Positions 34,442 to 42,676 of a stretch of 49,996 nucleotides of DNA are shown here, piece after piece; within the stretch, counting starts at the first letter, position 1, and every line of letters starts with the position of its first letter. The DNA comes from Lentisphaeria bacterium UBA1732 (GTDB lineage: Bacteria > Verrucomicrobiota > Lentisphaeria > Victivallales > UBA1829), in assembly GCA_002315855.1 (NCBI GenBank), contig DCIG01000069.1, forward strand, positions 1 to 49,996, given 5' to 3'. A model generated the notes under the pieces. That model searched no databases. It saw nothing but the letters and a program-made list of their open reading frames with translations, and had not been told where the DNA came from. Position numbers and translations under genes: made by a program.

Positions 34442-35950
34442 TCAGCCGTGAGGATGATTAATATTGTCTTTCACCAGAACATCGTGTGCACCGCCTTCCA
34501 CAAGGGAAACACTGCTGACAAGCGTAAGACGTGCTTTATCCTGAAGTTCGGGAATCGTCAGCGCACCGCAGTTGCACATCGTGGATCGGATTTTATTCAA
34601 GGTGATTTCAAGGTTGTCATGAAGCGGACCGGCGTATGGCACATAGCTGTCAACACCTTCCACGAAAGAAAGTTTTTTCTTGCCGCCCATGTCATATCGC
34701 TGCCAGTTGCGGGCTCTGGCACTGCCCTCACCCCAGTATTCTTTCATGAAATTTCCGTTGATCATGACCTTCTGAGTGGGGCTTTCATCGAAGCGGGAGA
34801 AATAACGTCCCAACATGCAGAAATCCGCTCCCATGGCAAGGGCAAGCGTGATGTGATAGTCATGGACGATACCGCCATCGGAGCAAATCGGAACGTAGAT
34901 TCCGGTTTCTTTGAAATATTCATCGCGGGCTTGAGCGACTTCGATTACGGCTGTTGCCTGACCGCGTCCGATACCTTTTGTTTCACGCGTGATGCAGATT
35001 GAGCCGCCGCCGATCCCGATTTTGATGAAGTCGGCACCTGCTTCGGCAAGGAAACGGAATCCTTCTCGGTCAACGATATTGCCTGCACCGATTTTGACTT
35101 TGTCGCCGTAGTTTTCCCGGACGAATTGAATGACACGGGACTGCCATTCGGTGAAGCCTTCGCTGGAGTCAATGCAGAGAATATCGCAGCCGGCTTCGAG
35201 CAGTGCGGGGATGCGTTCTGCATAGTCGCGGGTATTGATGCCGGCACCAACAATGAATCTGTGCTTGCTGTCCAGAAGTTCGAGGGGATTTTCTTTGTGC
35301 TGGTCGTAGTCTTTGCGGAACACAAATGCGGAAAAATGTCCGTCTTTGGTAATGATGGGAAGAGAGTTCAGTTTATGTTTCCAGATAATGTCGTTTGCTT
35401 CGTTGAGCGTAATGCCTTCGGGAGCAGTGATCAGCTTGTCTATCGGTGTCATGAAATCTTTACAGGGCGTTTCAGGCGAGAACTGATCAACACGATAATC
35501 GCGGCTGGTAACAAGTCCGAGCAGAAGTCCATTGGCAGATCCGTCATCGGTAACTGCAATGGTGGAATGGCCGTTTTTTTCTTTCAGGACCAGAAGATCG
35601 GCTAACGTGGAATCCGGGGTAAGATTGGAGTCGGAAGGAACAAACCCTGCCTTGTAGTTTTTTACGCGGCGAATCATTTCCGCCTGACTTTCGATGGTCT
35701 GGTTTCCGTGGATGAATGAAATCCCGCCTTCACGGGCAAGTGCGACCGCCATTTTATCATCCGAAACAGCCTGCATGATAGCAGAAACCATGGGAATATT
35801 CATGGAGAGCGCAGGAGTTTCACCTTTTCTGAATTTCACGACAGGTGTCTTCAAGGAAACCTTGGAGGGAATGCAGTTTGCATCGGAATAACCCGGAACG
35901 AGCAGATATTCACTGAAAGTATGGGCGGGTTCAGAATAGTAGAATGCCAT
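34442..35950 (-). CDS. guaB: Inosine-5'-monophosphate dehydrogenase
   Basis: GuaB oxidises IMP to XMP with NAD+, the first committed step of GMP synthesis. The 502-residue protein has the (beta/alpha)8 core split by a CBS pair (about residues 100-215), the catalytic loop GGGSICITRE with Cys319, and SDGGIVHDYH for phosphate binding. The start is set at ATG 35950 (MAFYYSEPAH), with AAGGA 7 nt upstream; a longer frame to 36010 overlaps the promoter and is rejected. It has its own promoter and terminator and appears monocistronic. Confidence 0.95.
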   Translation of the reverse strand: MAFYYSEPAHTFSEYLLVPGYSDANCIPSKVSLKTPVVKFRKGETPALSMNIPMVSAIMQAVSDDKMAVALAREGGISFIHGNQTIESQAEMIRRVKNYKAGFVPSDSNLTPDSTLADLLVLKEKNGHSTIAVTDDGSANGLLLGLVTSRDYRVDQFSPETPCKDFMTPIDKLITAPEGITLNEANDIIWKHKLNSLPIITKDGHFSAFVFRKDYDQHKENPLELLDSKHRFIVGAGINTRDYAERIPALLEAGCDILCIDSSEGFTEWQSRVIQFVRENYGDKVKIGAGNIVDREGFRFLAEAGADFIKIGIGGGSICITRETKGIGRGQATAVIEVAQARDEYFKETGIYVPICSDGGIVHDYHITLALAMGADFCMLGRYFSRFDESPTQKVMINGNFMKEYWGEGSARARNWQRYDMGGKKKLSFVEGVDSYVPYAGPLHDNLEITLNKIRSTMCNCGALTIPELQDKARLTLVSSVSLVEGGAHDVLVKDNINHPHG

Positions 35951-36000
35951 AGAATAATCCTTGGTGTTAGATGTTCCACAGATAGTAATAGTAAATGTAT

Positions 36001-36028
36001 AATATAGCATTTATTCCTGAAAAAACAA
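36001..36028 (-). promoter_or_regulatory. Predicted promoter of guaB
   Basis: On the minus strand TTGTTT (36028-36023), a 16-bp spacer and TATATT (36006-36001) lie 50 bp upstream of the guaB start. No purine-repressor palindrome is evident. Confidence 0.6.
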
Positions 36029-36150
36029 GAAAACAGTGTGATGAATCAGAACTTCCAATGATGTTTTTAATGAATTTAACAGTTTGTGTTCAATGGATTT
36101 AGCAGATTATTGTTGAATGCTGTAAATTTTTTTGAGAATGGTTGAGAAAA

Positions 36151-36182
36151 AGCACGAATCCAATCCGTGTCGAATCCGTGCT
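36151..36182 (-). terminator. Rho-independent terminator of the MFS transporter gene
   Basis: AGCACG and CGTGCT close a stem of 32 nt with further inner pairing (GATTC and GGATT blocks), and on the minus strand the stem runs into five T and then CTC. It lies 33 bp past the transporter stop. Confidence 0.78.
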
Positions 36183-36214
36183 CTGATAGTTTTTGGGGGG
36201 GAAAGAAAGACAGG

Positions 36215-38020
36215 TCAGGCTTTTACTTTCTTTTTGCCGGGGAGCATCGCACCGAAGAATGCGAAAATACCGCCGGAAACAGCAATCGAAAGCCAGAATG
36301 CTTTCTGAATGACGGAACTTGTAACGACAATTCGGTCAATATTTTCTCCCTTAAAAATATCGGCGCCTTTCGAGAATAAAGTGAAAATATTCTCAAAGAA
36401 AGACGCGTATGAATAATTTTCACGGATTCCGGGCGGCATAAAGAAGAATGAGACGGCAATTCCAAGAATAATACCTGTGATTAATCCAGGAATCAGAAGA
36501 TTGCCGCAGGGGTCCTGAGCGGCGGAACGTTCTTCTTTCGTGATGACATTCGGCGCAAGGTAGGCTGTATCGCCGCCGAAGCGGTTGTAGTAGGAAAGAA
36601 TCTTGAAATATCCCAAAATTGTGAGGAACGTAATCAAGGTGGCAATCGGGAATATCCAAAGATAATTGGAAAGCTGGAGATCAAGTAGCAAACCAATCAT
36701 CGGCCCGCCGACTGACATGGTCCCCATGGAAGTAATCAGGCTGTTGGCCGAGTTGAACTGTGCAAACAGAGACCGCGGGAAAAGGCGGAGCGCAATTGAC
36801 GCGGTCAAGGTAAAATAGCACCCCGAAACTACACCATGCAGGATGAAGATGATACTCCAGGCTATTGCTTCCGGCGGGAGTTCATCAAAAAATGCGAACC
36901 AGCCCCAAAGACTGCTGACGGGATGTGCTTGACAAAACGATCCGATTGAAGCTGCCAGGCCCGTATTCAGTACGATACTGCCGCTGATCATGGTCAGAGC
37001 ATAGCCGATGAGCGAGACAAGCCCCGTGCGAATCGGATGGAAACGGTCGGCAAGAATGCCCAGCGGAAAACTCAGGCAGATGGAGAATGCGTAGGTGATG
37101 GCAAGAAGTTTGCCGTAGATGGTATTGTTGACCCCCATGCTTGTGGCAAACTGAATTGAGAAGTTGTTAATGGGCTGAAATGCGATACTTCCGAGCAGGA
37201 GAGTAACGATAATCCAGCGGTAGAACGGAATCGAAAAACTCTGACGGAAATAATCAAGCATGGCTCCGAAAACACGGCTGAAATTGGATGTTTTTTCAGC
37301 AGGGATGTCTTCGGGCGGCGGATAGCTCCCTTCTTTCACAAAAATGCAAAGCGAGGTCAAGCCGACTGCATACAGAATCCCGATACCGATAAAAATCGGA
37401 CAGAAATGCATTTGCGCTTCCCCAATCAGGAACGCATTGAAAAGAATGCCTGCGCCGAGGCTGATAATGCGGAATAAACCGAAGAAACGCCCAATCAGTT
37501 TCTGCGGCACCACATCATTCACGAGCGCGTTGAAAATAGCATTGGAAAGCGTCGTGCCGAAGTCAAGAAGAACCCAGAATATCCCGAAAATCGTCAACTG
37601 ACACGCACGGAGATTCCAGCCTGTTATGCCGTTTAACCATTGTCCGAGAATATCTGTGAGTCCAAGTCCGATCAAGCCCACGACAATAAACGGCGTCGTA
37701 AAAAGCAGAAACGGGATTCGGCGTCCCCATTTCCCTCGATGGCGGTCCGAAAGATAACTGACCGTCGGCATCAGAAAAATATTGGTGAAATTCGGGAATG
37801 AAATCACAATGAGTGAGTAGAGAAAATCGCTCATGCCGAATTTCTGTTTCGTCAGAATCTGGGCAACAGGCATGACCGTGCGGTCGCGCATGGACCAGGC
37901 GAAATCTCCCCACAGCAGAAGCAGGAAAAGAATGGCAAGCCCGGAGGCTGTATAGGTCAGGGTGCCTACACTCCAAGTCTTCTTGCTGTTGGCGGACGGT
38001 TGAATAATCTCTTGACTCAT
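36215..38020 (-). CDS. Large MFS transporter, sugar-type (SLC45/GPH-like)
   Basis: This 601-residue membrane protein has at least 12 hydrophobic segments and the loop motif SDRHRGKWGRR between the second and third, as in sugar symporters of the MFS. It is longer than the usual 400-500 residues because of inserted loops, for example about residues 375-400 (near SSLWGWFAFFDELPPEA) and near residues 515-575. The start is ATG 38020 (MSQEIIQPS), with CAGGAG 9 nt upstream; a longer frame to 38110 lacks a better site. Substrate unknown; closeness to the PL11 lyase gene allows a role in uptake of rhamnogalacturonan fragments (inference). A shortened TIR element lies in its leader. Confidence 0.85.
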   Translation of the reverse strand: MSQEIIQPSANSKKTWSVGTLTYTASGLAILFLLLLWGDFAWSMRDRTVMPVAQILTKQKFGMSDFLYSLIVISFPNFTNIFLMPTVSYLSDRHRGKWGRRIPFLLFTTPFIVVGLIGLGLTDILGQWLNGITGWNLRACQLTIFGIFWVLLDFGTTLSNAIFNALVNDVVPQKLIGRFFGLFRIISLGAGILFNAFLIGEAQMHFCPIFIGIGILYAVGLTSLCIFVKEGSYPPPEDIPAEKTSNFSRVFGAMLDYFRQSFSIPFYRWIIVTLLLGSIAFQPINNFSIQFATSMGVNNTIYGKLLAITYAFSICLSFPLGILADRFHPIRTGLVSLIGYALTMISGSIVLNTGLAASIGSFCQAHPVSSLWGWFAFFDELPPEAIAWSIIFILHGVVSGCYFTLTASIALRLFPRSLFAQFNSANSLITSMGTMSVGGPMIGLLLDLQLSNYLWIFPIATLITFLTILGYFKILSYYNRFGGDTAYLAPNVITKEERSAAQDPCGNLLIPGLITGIILGIAVSFFFMPPGIRENYSYASFFENIFTLFSKGADIFKGENIDRIVVTSSVIQKAFWLSIAVSGGIFAFFGAMLPGKKKVKA

Positions 38021-38097
38021 GATGAAATCTCCTGAATTGATTCGGAAAACTGAAGTACATTCATACATCAAAGGCAGTGCAGTGAAGTTTTTGCGAT

Positions 38098-38139
38098 GAG
38101 TTAAGTTCAAAAGCGGTAAATGTCTTTTGAAATCGTCTC
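38098..38139. repeat. Short internally deleted TIR element upstream of the MFS gene
   Basis: GAGTTAAGTTCAAAAG at the left and GTCTTTTGAAATCGTCTC at the right resemble the two ends of the element family with almost no body (42 bp). It lies 11 bp downstream of a possible -10 box (38151-38156 on the minus strand) and 78 bp upstream of the start codon. Confidence 0.5.
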
Positions 38140-38150
38140 AAATTTTCACT

Positions 38151-38179
38151 AATTTACATCCGCAACTCGTTTTTTACAA
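38151..38179 (-). promoter_or_regulatory. Possible promoter of the MFS transporter gene
   Basis: On the minus strand TTGTAA (38179-38174), a 17-bp spacer and TAAATT (38156-38151). Weaker than the other promoters listed. Confidence 0.4.
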
Positions 38180-38309
38180 ATGAAAAAACATGAAAACATG
38201 AAATTGAGTTCTCAAAAATACGCAAAACACATCGGAAATGCTTGTTTTTTGTGAGAGAATCAAAAAAACATAATGTCTCCAACTCTGTATCTGCAATTTA
38301 TAATAATAG
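38180..38309. other. AT-rich divergent intergenic region
   Basis: Sequence between the divergent promoters of the MFS and phosphoethanolamine-transferase-like genes. It is rich in short A and T runs; no open frame, RNA gene or clear operator is visible. Confidence 0.5.
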
Positions 38310-38338
38310 TTGAAATAACGGGATTTCGAGTGTATATT
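38310..38338 (+). promoter_or_regulatory. Predicted promoter of the phosphoethanolamine-transferase-like gene
   Basis: TTGAAA (38310-38315), a 17-bp spacer and TATATT (38333-38338) form a near-consensus promoter. The TIR element begins 29 bp after the -10 box; the gene starts at 38580. Confidence 0.65.
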
Positions 38339-38367
38339 AAATAATCTTGAAATTTCTTTTTACTGAA

Positions 38368-38524
38368 AAGATGATTTCAAAAGTCATTGACGGAAAGATT
38401 TGAAAAGAATCTTCGCTCAGTCGTCCGGAGTAATTTGAGGTGGCGGCTTAAAACACCACCGCCTCTTCGCTTTTCTGGAAAAAGCGAAGAGGCTTCCCCC
38501 CGGCAGGACGTTTGAAATCAGCTC
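38368..38524 (+). repeat. TIR element, full copy B, in the leader of the phosphoethanolamine-transferase-like gene
   Basis: The left part, from TGATTTCAAAAGTCATTGAC (38372) on, is nearly identical to copy A for about 40 bp. The right end is the complement of GAGCTGATTTCAAACGTC. Between them a copy-specific hairpin, CCTCTTCGCTTTT with its complement at 38482-38493, replaces part of the middle. No target duplication is clear. The element ends 56 bp before the TTG start. Confidence 0.88.
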
Positions 38525-38579
38525 AGTGAGTTTCCCTTTCGAGATTACATTTCCTGTGTTTTACAACGGAGTACACACT

Positions 38580-40493
38580 TTGAAACTTTTAAAATATCTG
38601 CAAAACAGTACAGGATTGCGTTTGCTGATGCTGTATTTCGGACATTGTGTCATTTTGCTGTCGATTTTTCTGATGCTGGCGGGAGAGAATGGCTATGTGC
38701 CTGATTTTTATGCGTTTTTTGCGATGGCAGCAATCCTTTTGTTTTGGAGCATTCTGTGGTGGATGCTGTTCATTCAGAAGCTGGGAAGAAGACATTTTCT
38801 TTTCTTCTTTTTGCCTGTTTCGTACATTGCCATGGAGTTCGTGAACTTCGGACTGCCGGATAGAGCGTATTTCTGCAAACAGGTGTACTATTTTCATCTT
38901 TTCGGGACATGGATGCTTCTTCTGGAGATTCTGATTTCTGATTTGCTGGCGGGAACGATGGATTCCGGATGGAAAAAATTTGTGTCGGGATTATGGCAGA
39001 CTATGGTGCAGCTGCTCTTTCTGATTCCGCTTCTCGTGATTTTCAACCGGGCGGTTCTGGGACAGCCGAGACTTGACCGTGATGCCATGTTTGCTGTTTG
39101 TCAGACGAATTTCAGAGAGGCGGCATATTATTTCTTCGATCATAACCATGGTGCGGTACTGTGCGTTTTGCTTCCCGCTGTAACTTATGGATGTTTTTTG
39201 CTGTGGCGAATGCGGGTTAATTACTTGCAGACACATCAGAAGTCCAATACATTCCGAAACCGCAAAGAAAAAATATCTGCAATTCTGTATGTCGTTTTGC
39301 TGTGTTCTTTTATGGTTTTCGTGAAACAGATGACAAACTGGGAACCTAAAAAAGACTTGATGACGGCCTCCGCCGCACAAATGCCGCTTGATTATCAAAT
39401 GGATGCCATGCGTTATAAAGAACTGCATCCGCAGGTACTGCAGAAAATCGAAATGCTGACAGACAGGAATGAGGGCAGGGGACAAGACGGTGTTTTTGTG
39501 CTTGTAATCGGAGAATCTGTCAACAGGAATATCATGAGCAGCTACGGTTACGAAAGAGCTGATACGACACCATTTCAAAGGAGTTTGCGCAATGACGGGA
39601 ATACCGTTTTCTTTGAACGTGCTTATTCATGCCATGTTCAGACATTCCGCGTTTTACAGCTTCTTTTGACGGAACGGAATCAGTATAATACCGATTTGCA
39701 AAACAATGAAATCCCCGTTTTGCCGGGTGCAGTTTCGCTGCTGGATTATGCTAAAAGTGCAGGCTATCAGACTTGGTGGCTCAGTAATCAGAAAGAAAAA
39801 ATCCCGGATTACTCCGCTGTATCCATGCTGACCGATTCTGCAGATCATGTCGAATACATCGAAAAAAATCTTGTGCGCCGGGGACAGCATTCTTACGATG
39901 AGGATTTGCTGAAATATCTGCCCGAAAAGTTGGAAAATCGTGAGCTGATTGTCCTTCATTTGATGGGCAGCCACATGCCGTATGATGTTTTTTTGCCGCC
40001 TGATTATTTGCCGGAAGGTTGCGAATTTTTCAATGATTATGAACTGTCGATACGATATAATGACGACTTCCTGCGTTCTCTGTTGAATCAATTAGGCGAA
40101 CAAGCAGACGTGGTAATGTATGTGCCGGATCATTCGGAAGGCGTTTCCATGCAGAGAAGCCACGACCCTCGTCCGGAAATGTTCTTGTCGGAAATGACCG
40201 AAATCCCCATGTGGATTCATGTGTCGGAAAAATACAGGACGGAACACGAGCAGTTTTTCCTCCTGTTGAAAGAAGCGGCAAGAAACAAAGTTTTTACAAA
40301 CGATCTGGTTTTCAATCTGATGCTGAAATTGATGGGCGTTAACAATATCCTGACACCGGAAGTATTTGATCCTGTGTCAGGCGGATATATTGTCAGTGAA
40401 TCGACTGCACGCTCCCTTTACGGACGCATGAGACTGGATTTTACTCCGTATCGGACGCGTTTGCGTGATGCCCGCATGGGAAAACCTCATTGA
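38580..40493 (+). CDS. Phosphoethanolamine transferase-like membrane enzyme (EptA/sulfatase superfamily)
   Basis: The 637-residue protein has about five transmembrane segments in the first 250 residues and a periplasmic alkaline-phosphatase-type domain after about 300. Motifs include VLVIGESVNRNIMSSYGYER (about 305-324), a possible nucleophile Thr in CHVQTFRVLQ (near 353), VLHLMGSHMPYD and VPDHSEGVS (near 515-523) for metal binding. Relatives move phosphoethanolamine onto lipid A, LPS core or other envelope parts. The motif around the nucleophile is unlike EptA's, so the acceptor may differ. I place the start at TTG 38580 with GGAG 8 nt upstream; GTG 38526 is in frame but borders the TIR element and lacks a ribosome site. 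Confidence 0.82.
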   Translation: MKLLKYLQNSTGLRLLMLYFGHCVILLSIFLMLAGENGYVPDFYAFFAMAAILLFWSILWWMLFIQKLGRRHFLFFFLPVSYIAMEFVNFGLPDRAYFCKQVYYFHLFGTWMLLLEILISDLLAGTMDSGWKKFVSGLWQTMVQLLFLIPLLVIFNRAVLGQPRLDRDAMFAVCQTNFREAAYYFFDHNHGAVLCVLLPAVTYGCFLLWRMRVNYLQTHQKSNTFRNRKEKISAILYVVLLCSFMVFVKQMTNWEPKKDLMTASAAQMPLDYQMDAMRYKELHPQVLQKIEMLTDRNEGRGQDGVFVLVIGESVNRNIMSSYGYERADTTPFQRSLRNDGNTVFFERAYSCHVQTFRVLQLLLTERNQYNTDLQNNEIPVLPGAVSLLDYAKSAGYQTWWLSNQKEKIPDYSAVSMLTDSADHVEYIEKNLVRRGQHSYDEDLLKYLPEKLENRELIVLHLMGSHMPYDVFLPPDYLPEGCEFFNDYELSIRYNDDFLRSLLNQLGEQADVVMYVPDHSEGVSMQRSHDPRPEMFLSEMTEIPMWIHVSEKYRTEHEQFFLLLKEAARNKVFTNDLVFNLMLKLMGVNNILTPEVFDPVSGGYIVSESTARSLYGRMRLDFTPYRTRLRDARMGKPH

Positions 40494-40593
40494 TTTTATG
40501 AAAAAACTCATATATTTCCTGAAAAAAACTGGAAAAACGCTTTATCCATGCTAAATTAATGTTATCTATAATTTATTATAATCAACGTCAACC

Positions 40594-42027
40594 ATGCAGC
40601 AGCAATGCCGGAGTTTTTCCGCTTTGAAAAATACGAAAACATATTCCCGCCGTTCTCCGCGAATCCGACTGGTCAGAATGATTTCACTCGGCTGTCCCAA
40701 AAATCTTGTCGATGCAGGGATCGCAGCCGGTTCTTTTGTCGTTTCGGGATTCGGCTTGACAGCCGATGAAAATGAAGCGGATGTCATCTGGATTAACACA
40801 TGTGCATTCCTCCGCTCGGCGCGCGAAGAAGCGTCTGATGTAATCCGCGAAGCTCTTGTTTGGAAATCTGCAAAACGCGGGCGCAAGGTCGTGGTCGGCG
40901 GATGTTTTATCAAATGGGATGCAGAAAACGGCAGTCATCTCTCTCAAATGTTTCCGGAGGTTGATGCCTGGCTGGGAATTGATTCTCCGGCAGATACCGG
41001 CAGTGTCCTGAACGCACTTTTTGAGAAGAAAAAGCCGGAAACGAAAGCTCCGGCTAATTCTGCAAAATGGATTTGCGACAGTCAGACGCCGCGTATCCTT
41101 GTGGAAGCGGAACATTTCGCTTACCTGAAAATTTCGGATGGATGCGACAACTGCTGTACGTATTGCCTGATTCCGTCAATTCGCGGTTCTTTGCGCAGCC
41201 GGACTGTGGATGATGTGATCAGAGAAGCAAAATCTCTGATTGGCATGGGGGTGCGGGAACTGATTTTGATTGCTCAGGATACGGGCGGTTTCGGACGGGA
41301 TTTGGACGGACATGGGCATCTCGGTGATTTGCTGGATGCTTTCAACGAGGTGGATGGCGATTACCTGATTCGCCTGATGTATTTGCATCCGCGTTCGATT
41401 ACCGATAACCTGCTTGCGGCAATGAAACGGTGCAAACATCTGATTCCCCATTTGGAAATGCCTGTCCAGCATGTTTCGGAACACATGCTTCAATCCATGA
41501 ACCGCCATTTGTCTGCGGAACGTCAAAAAGAAGTTTTACAGGCTATTCGTGAAGCAGGTTTTACCATTCGCACAACTTTAATGACGGGGTTCCCCGGTGA
41601 AACAGAAGATGATTTCGCCGAACTGAAACACGCTGTGGAAGACCGTATTTTCGATCGAATCGGTGTTTTTGCCTATTCCCCCGAACCTGGTACTCCCGCT
41701 TCGGAAATGACTGATATTTTACCGGAGGGCGTCGGCGAGAAAAGACGTGATATTTTGCTGGAAATGCAAAACAAAATATCGGTGGAACGCAATCGGCTTC
41801 TGAAAGGTTCCGATGTCCCTGCAATTCTTGATTGTGTTGAGGAAAACGGAAAAGGTACGGGACGCTTGTTTGCAGACGCTCCCGATATTGACCAATTGCT
41901 TCATATTCGCACTTTACCGGAAGATGCCAAACCGGGCGATCTTCTGCTTGTTCATATCACAGGAACGGCCGCATACGATATCCGCGGCACGTTTTTGGAC
42001 TTCTATCAAGGACCGGCTTCTTTATGA
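40594..42027 (+). CDS. rimO: Ribosomal protein S12 methylthiotransferase RimO
   Basis: RimO is a radical-SAM enzyme that adds a methylthio group to an Asp of ribosomal protein S12. The 477-residue protein has the N-terminal UPF0004 domain (SLGCPKNLVD, INTCAFLRSAREEA and a further Cys in GGCFIKWD), the radical-SAM triad Cys in GCDNCCTYCLIP (Cx3Cx2C), and the C-terminal TRAM domain (about 410-477). SLGCPKNLVD and the TCAFL form are those of RimO and not MiaB. The ATG at 40594 has no clear ribosome site; an ATG further in at Met29 (RMISLGC) is an alternative. Its stop overlaps pgsA by ATGA. Confidence 0.95.
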   Translation: MQQQCRSFSALKNTKTYSRRSPRIRLVRMISLGCPKNLVDAGIAAGSFVVSGFGLTADENEADVIWINTCAFLRSAREEASDVIREALVWKSAKRGRKVVVGGCFIKWDAENGSHLSQMFPEVDAWLGIDSPADTGSVLNALFEKKKPETKAPANSAKWICDSQTPRILVEAEHFAYLKISDGCDNCCTYCLIPSIRGSLRSRTVDDVIREAKSLIGMGVRELILIAQDTGGFGRDLDGHGHLGDLLDAFNEVDGDYLIRLMYLHPRSITDNLLAAMKRCKHLIPHLEMPVQHVSEHMLQSMNRHLSAERQKEVLQAIREAGFTIRTTLMTGFPGETEDDFAELKHAVEDRIFDRIGVFAYSPEPGTPASEMTDILPEGVGEKRRDILLEMQNKISVERNRLLKGSDVPAILDCVEENGKGTGRLFADAPDIDQLLHIRTLPEDAKPGDLLLVHITGTAAYDIRGTFLDFYQGPASL

Positions 42028-42626
42028 AACACATTCCTAATATTCTGACAATCAGTCGAATCGTTTTGATTTTCTGTTTTGTTCTGTTGGCAAATTTTGA
42101 TAATCGCAACGATAGTTGCATTCAGGTTTCAGAATACGCCTCGTATATTTGCCACAGTGTGGCATTGGTTCTTGCTGTAATCGCAGGAATTACCGACCTC
42201 CTGGATGGCTATCTTGCTCGCAAGTTTAATGTCGTAAGCGATTTCGGACGGTTGATGGACCCGCTGGCCGACAAAATTTTCATTACCGCAACTTTTGTGG
42301 AACTCCTCGACTATGGAATGATGCCGGGCTGGGTTTTAACCGCAATTCTGGTTCGTGAATTTATGGTTACCGGTCTTCGCACGCTGGCAACCTCGAAAGG
42401 CGTGATTATTGCTGCGGATAAATGGGGAAAGCTGAAAACTGCACTGCAAATGACGACTTTGGCTGTCGGCGGTGCCGCGTGGATTAAGTTGGGCGGTTTT
42501 TCGCTCACAGCCGGTTGTATGCCGGTTGTATGGAACGTGATGCTGTGCCTCGTCGTCTTTGTAACACTTTCCTCCGGACTGGGATATTTTATTCGCTTCC
42601 GCAAACTTTTCTGGGACACCATTTAA
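42024..42626 (+). CDS. pgsA: CDP-diacylglycerol--glycerol-3-phosphate 3-phosphatidyltransferase
   Basis: PgsA makes phosphatidylglycerol phosphate in the inner membrane, the committed step to phosphatidylglycerol and cardiolipin. The 200-residue membrane protein starts with the family-typical NILTISRIVL and carries the CDP-alcohol phosphatidyltransferase motif DxxDGxxAR(x)8GxxxDxxxD in DLLDGYLARKF and DFGRLMDPLADK. The pair LVREFMVTGLR fits PgsA rather than phosphatidylserine synthase. It is coupled to rimO through ATGA, an arrangement also known in other bacteria. Confidence 0.93.
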   Translation: MKHIPNILTISRIVLIFCFVLLANFDNRNDSCIQVSEYASYICHSVALVLAVIAGITDLLDGYLARKFNVVSDFGRLMDPLADKIFITATFVELLDYGMMPGWVLTAILVREFMVTGLRTLATSKGVIIAADKWGKLKTALQMTTLAVGGAAWIKLGGFSLTAGCMPVVWNVMLCLVVFVTLSSGLGYFIRFRKLFWDTI

Positions 42627-42676
42627 TGCGTTTGTTCAAAAACGAGTCTTTTCGACCATAATCTCTGGCTTTTTCT

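Noticed and set aside
38368..38524. Reading the TIR elements as a riboswitch class
   Set aside because: Copies occur in both orientations relative to their genes and two have target duplications, which fits a mobile element better than a ligand-binding leader; a secondary regulatory use remains possible.
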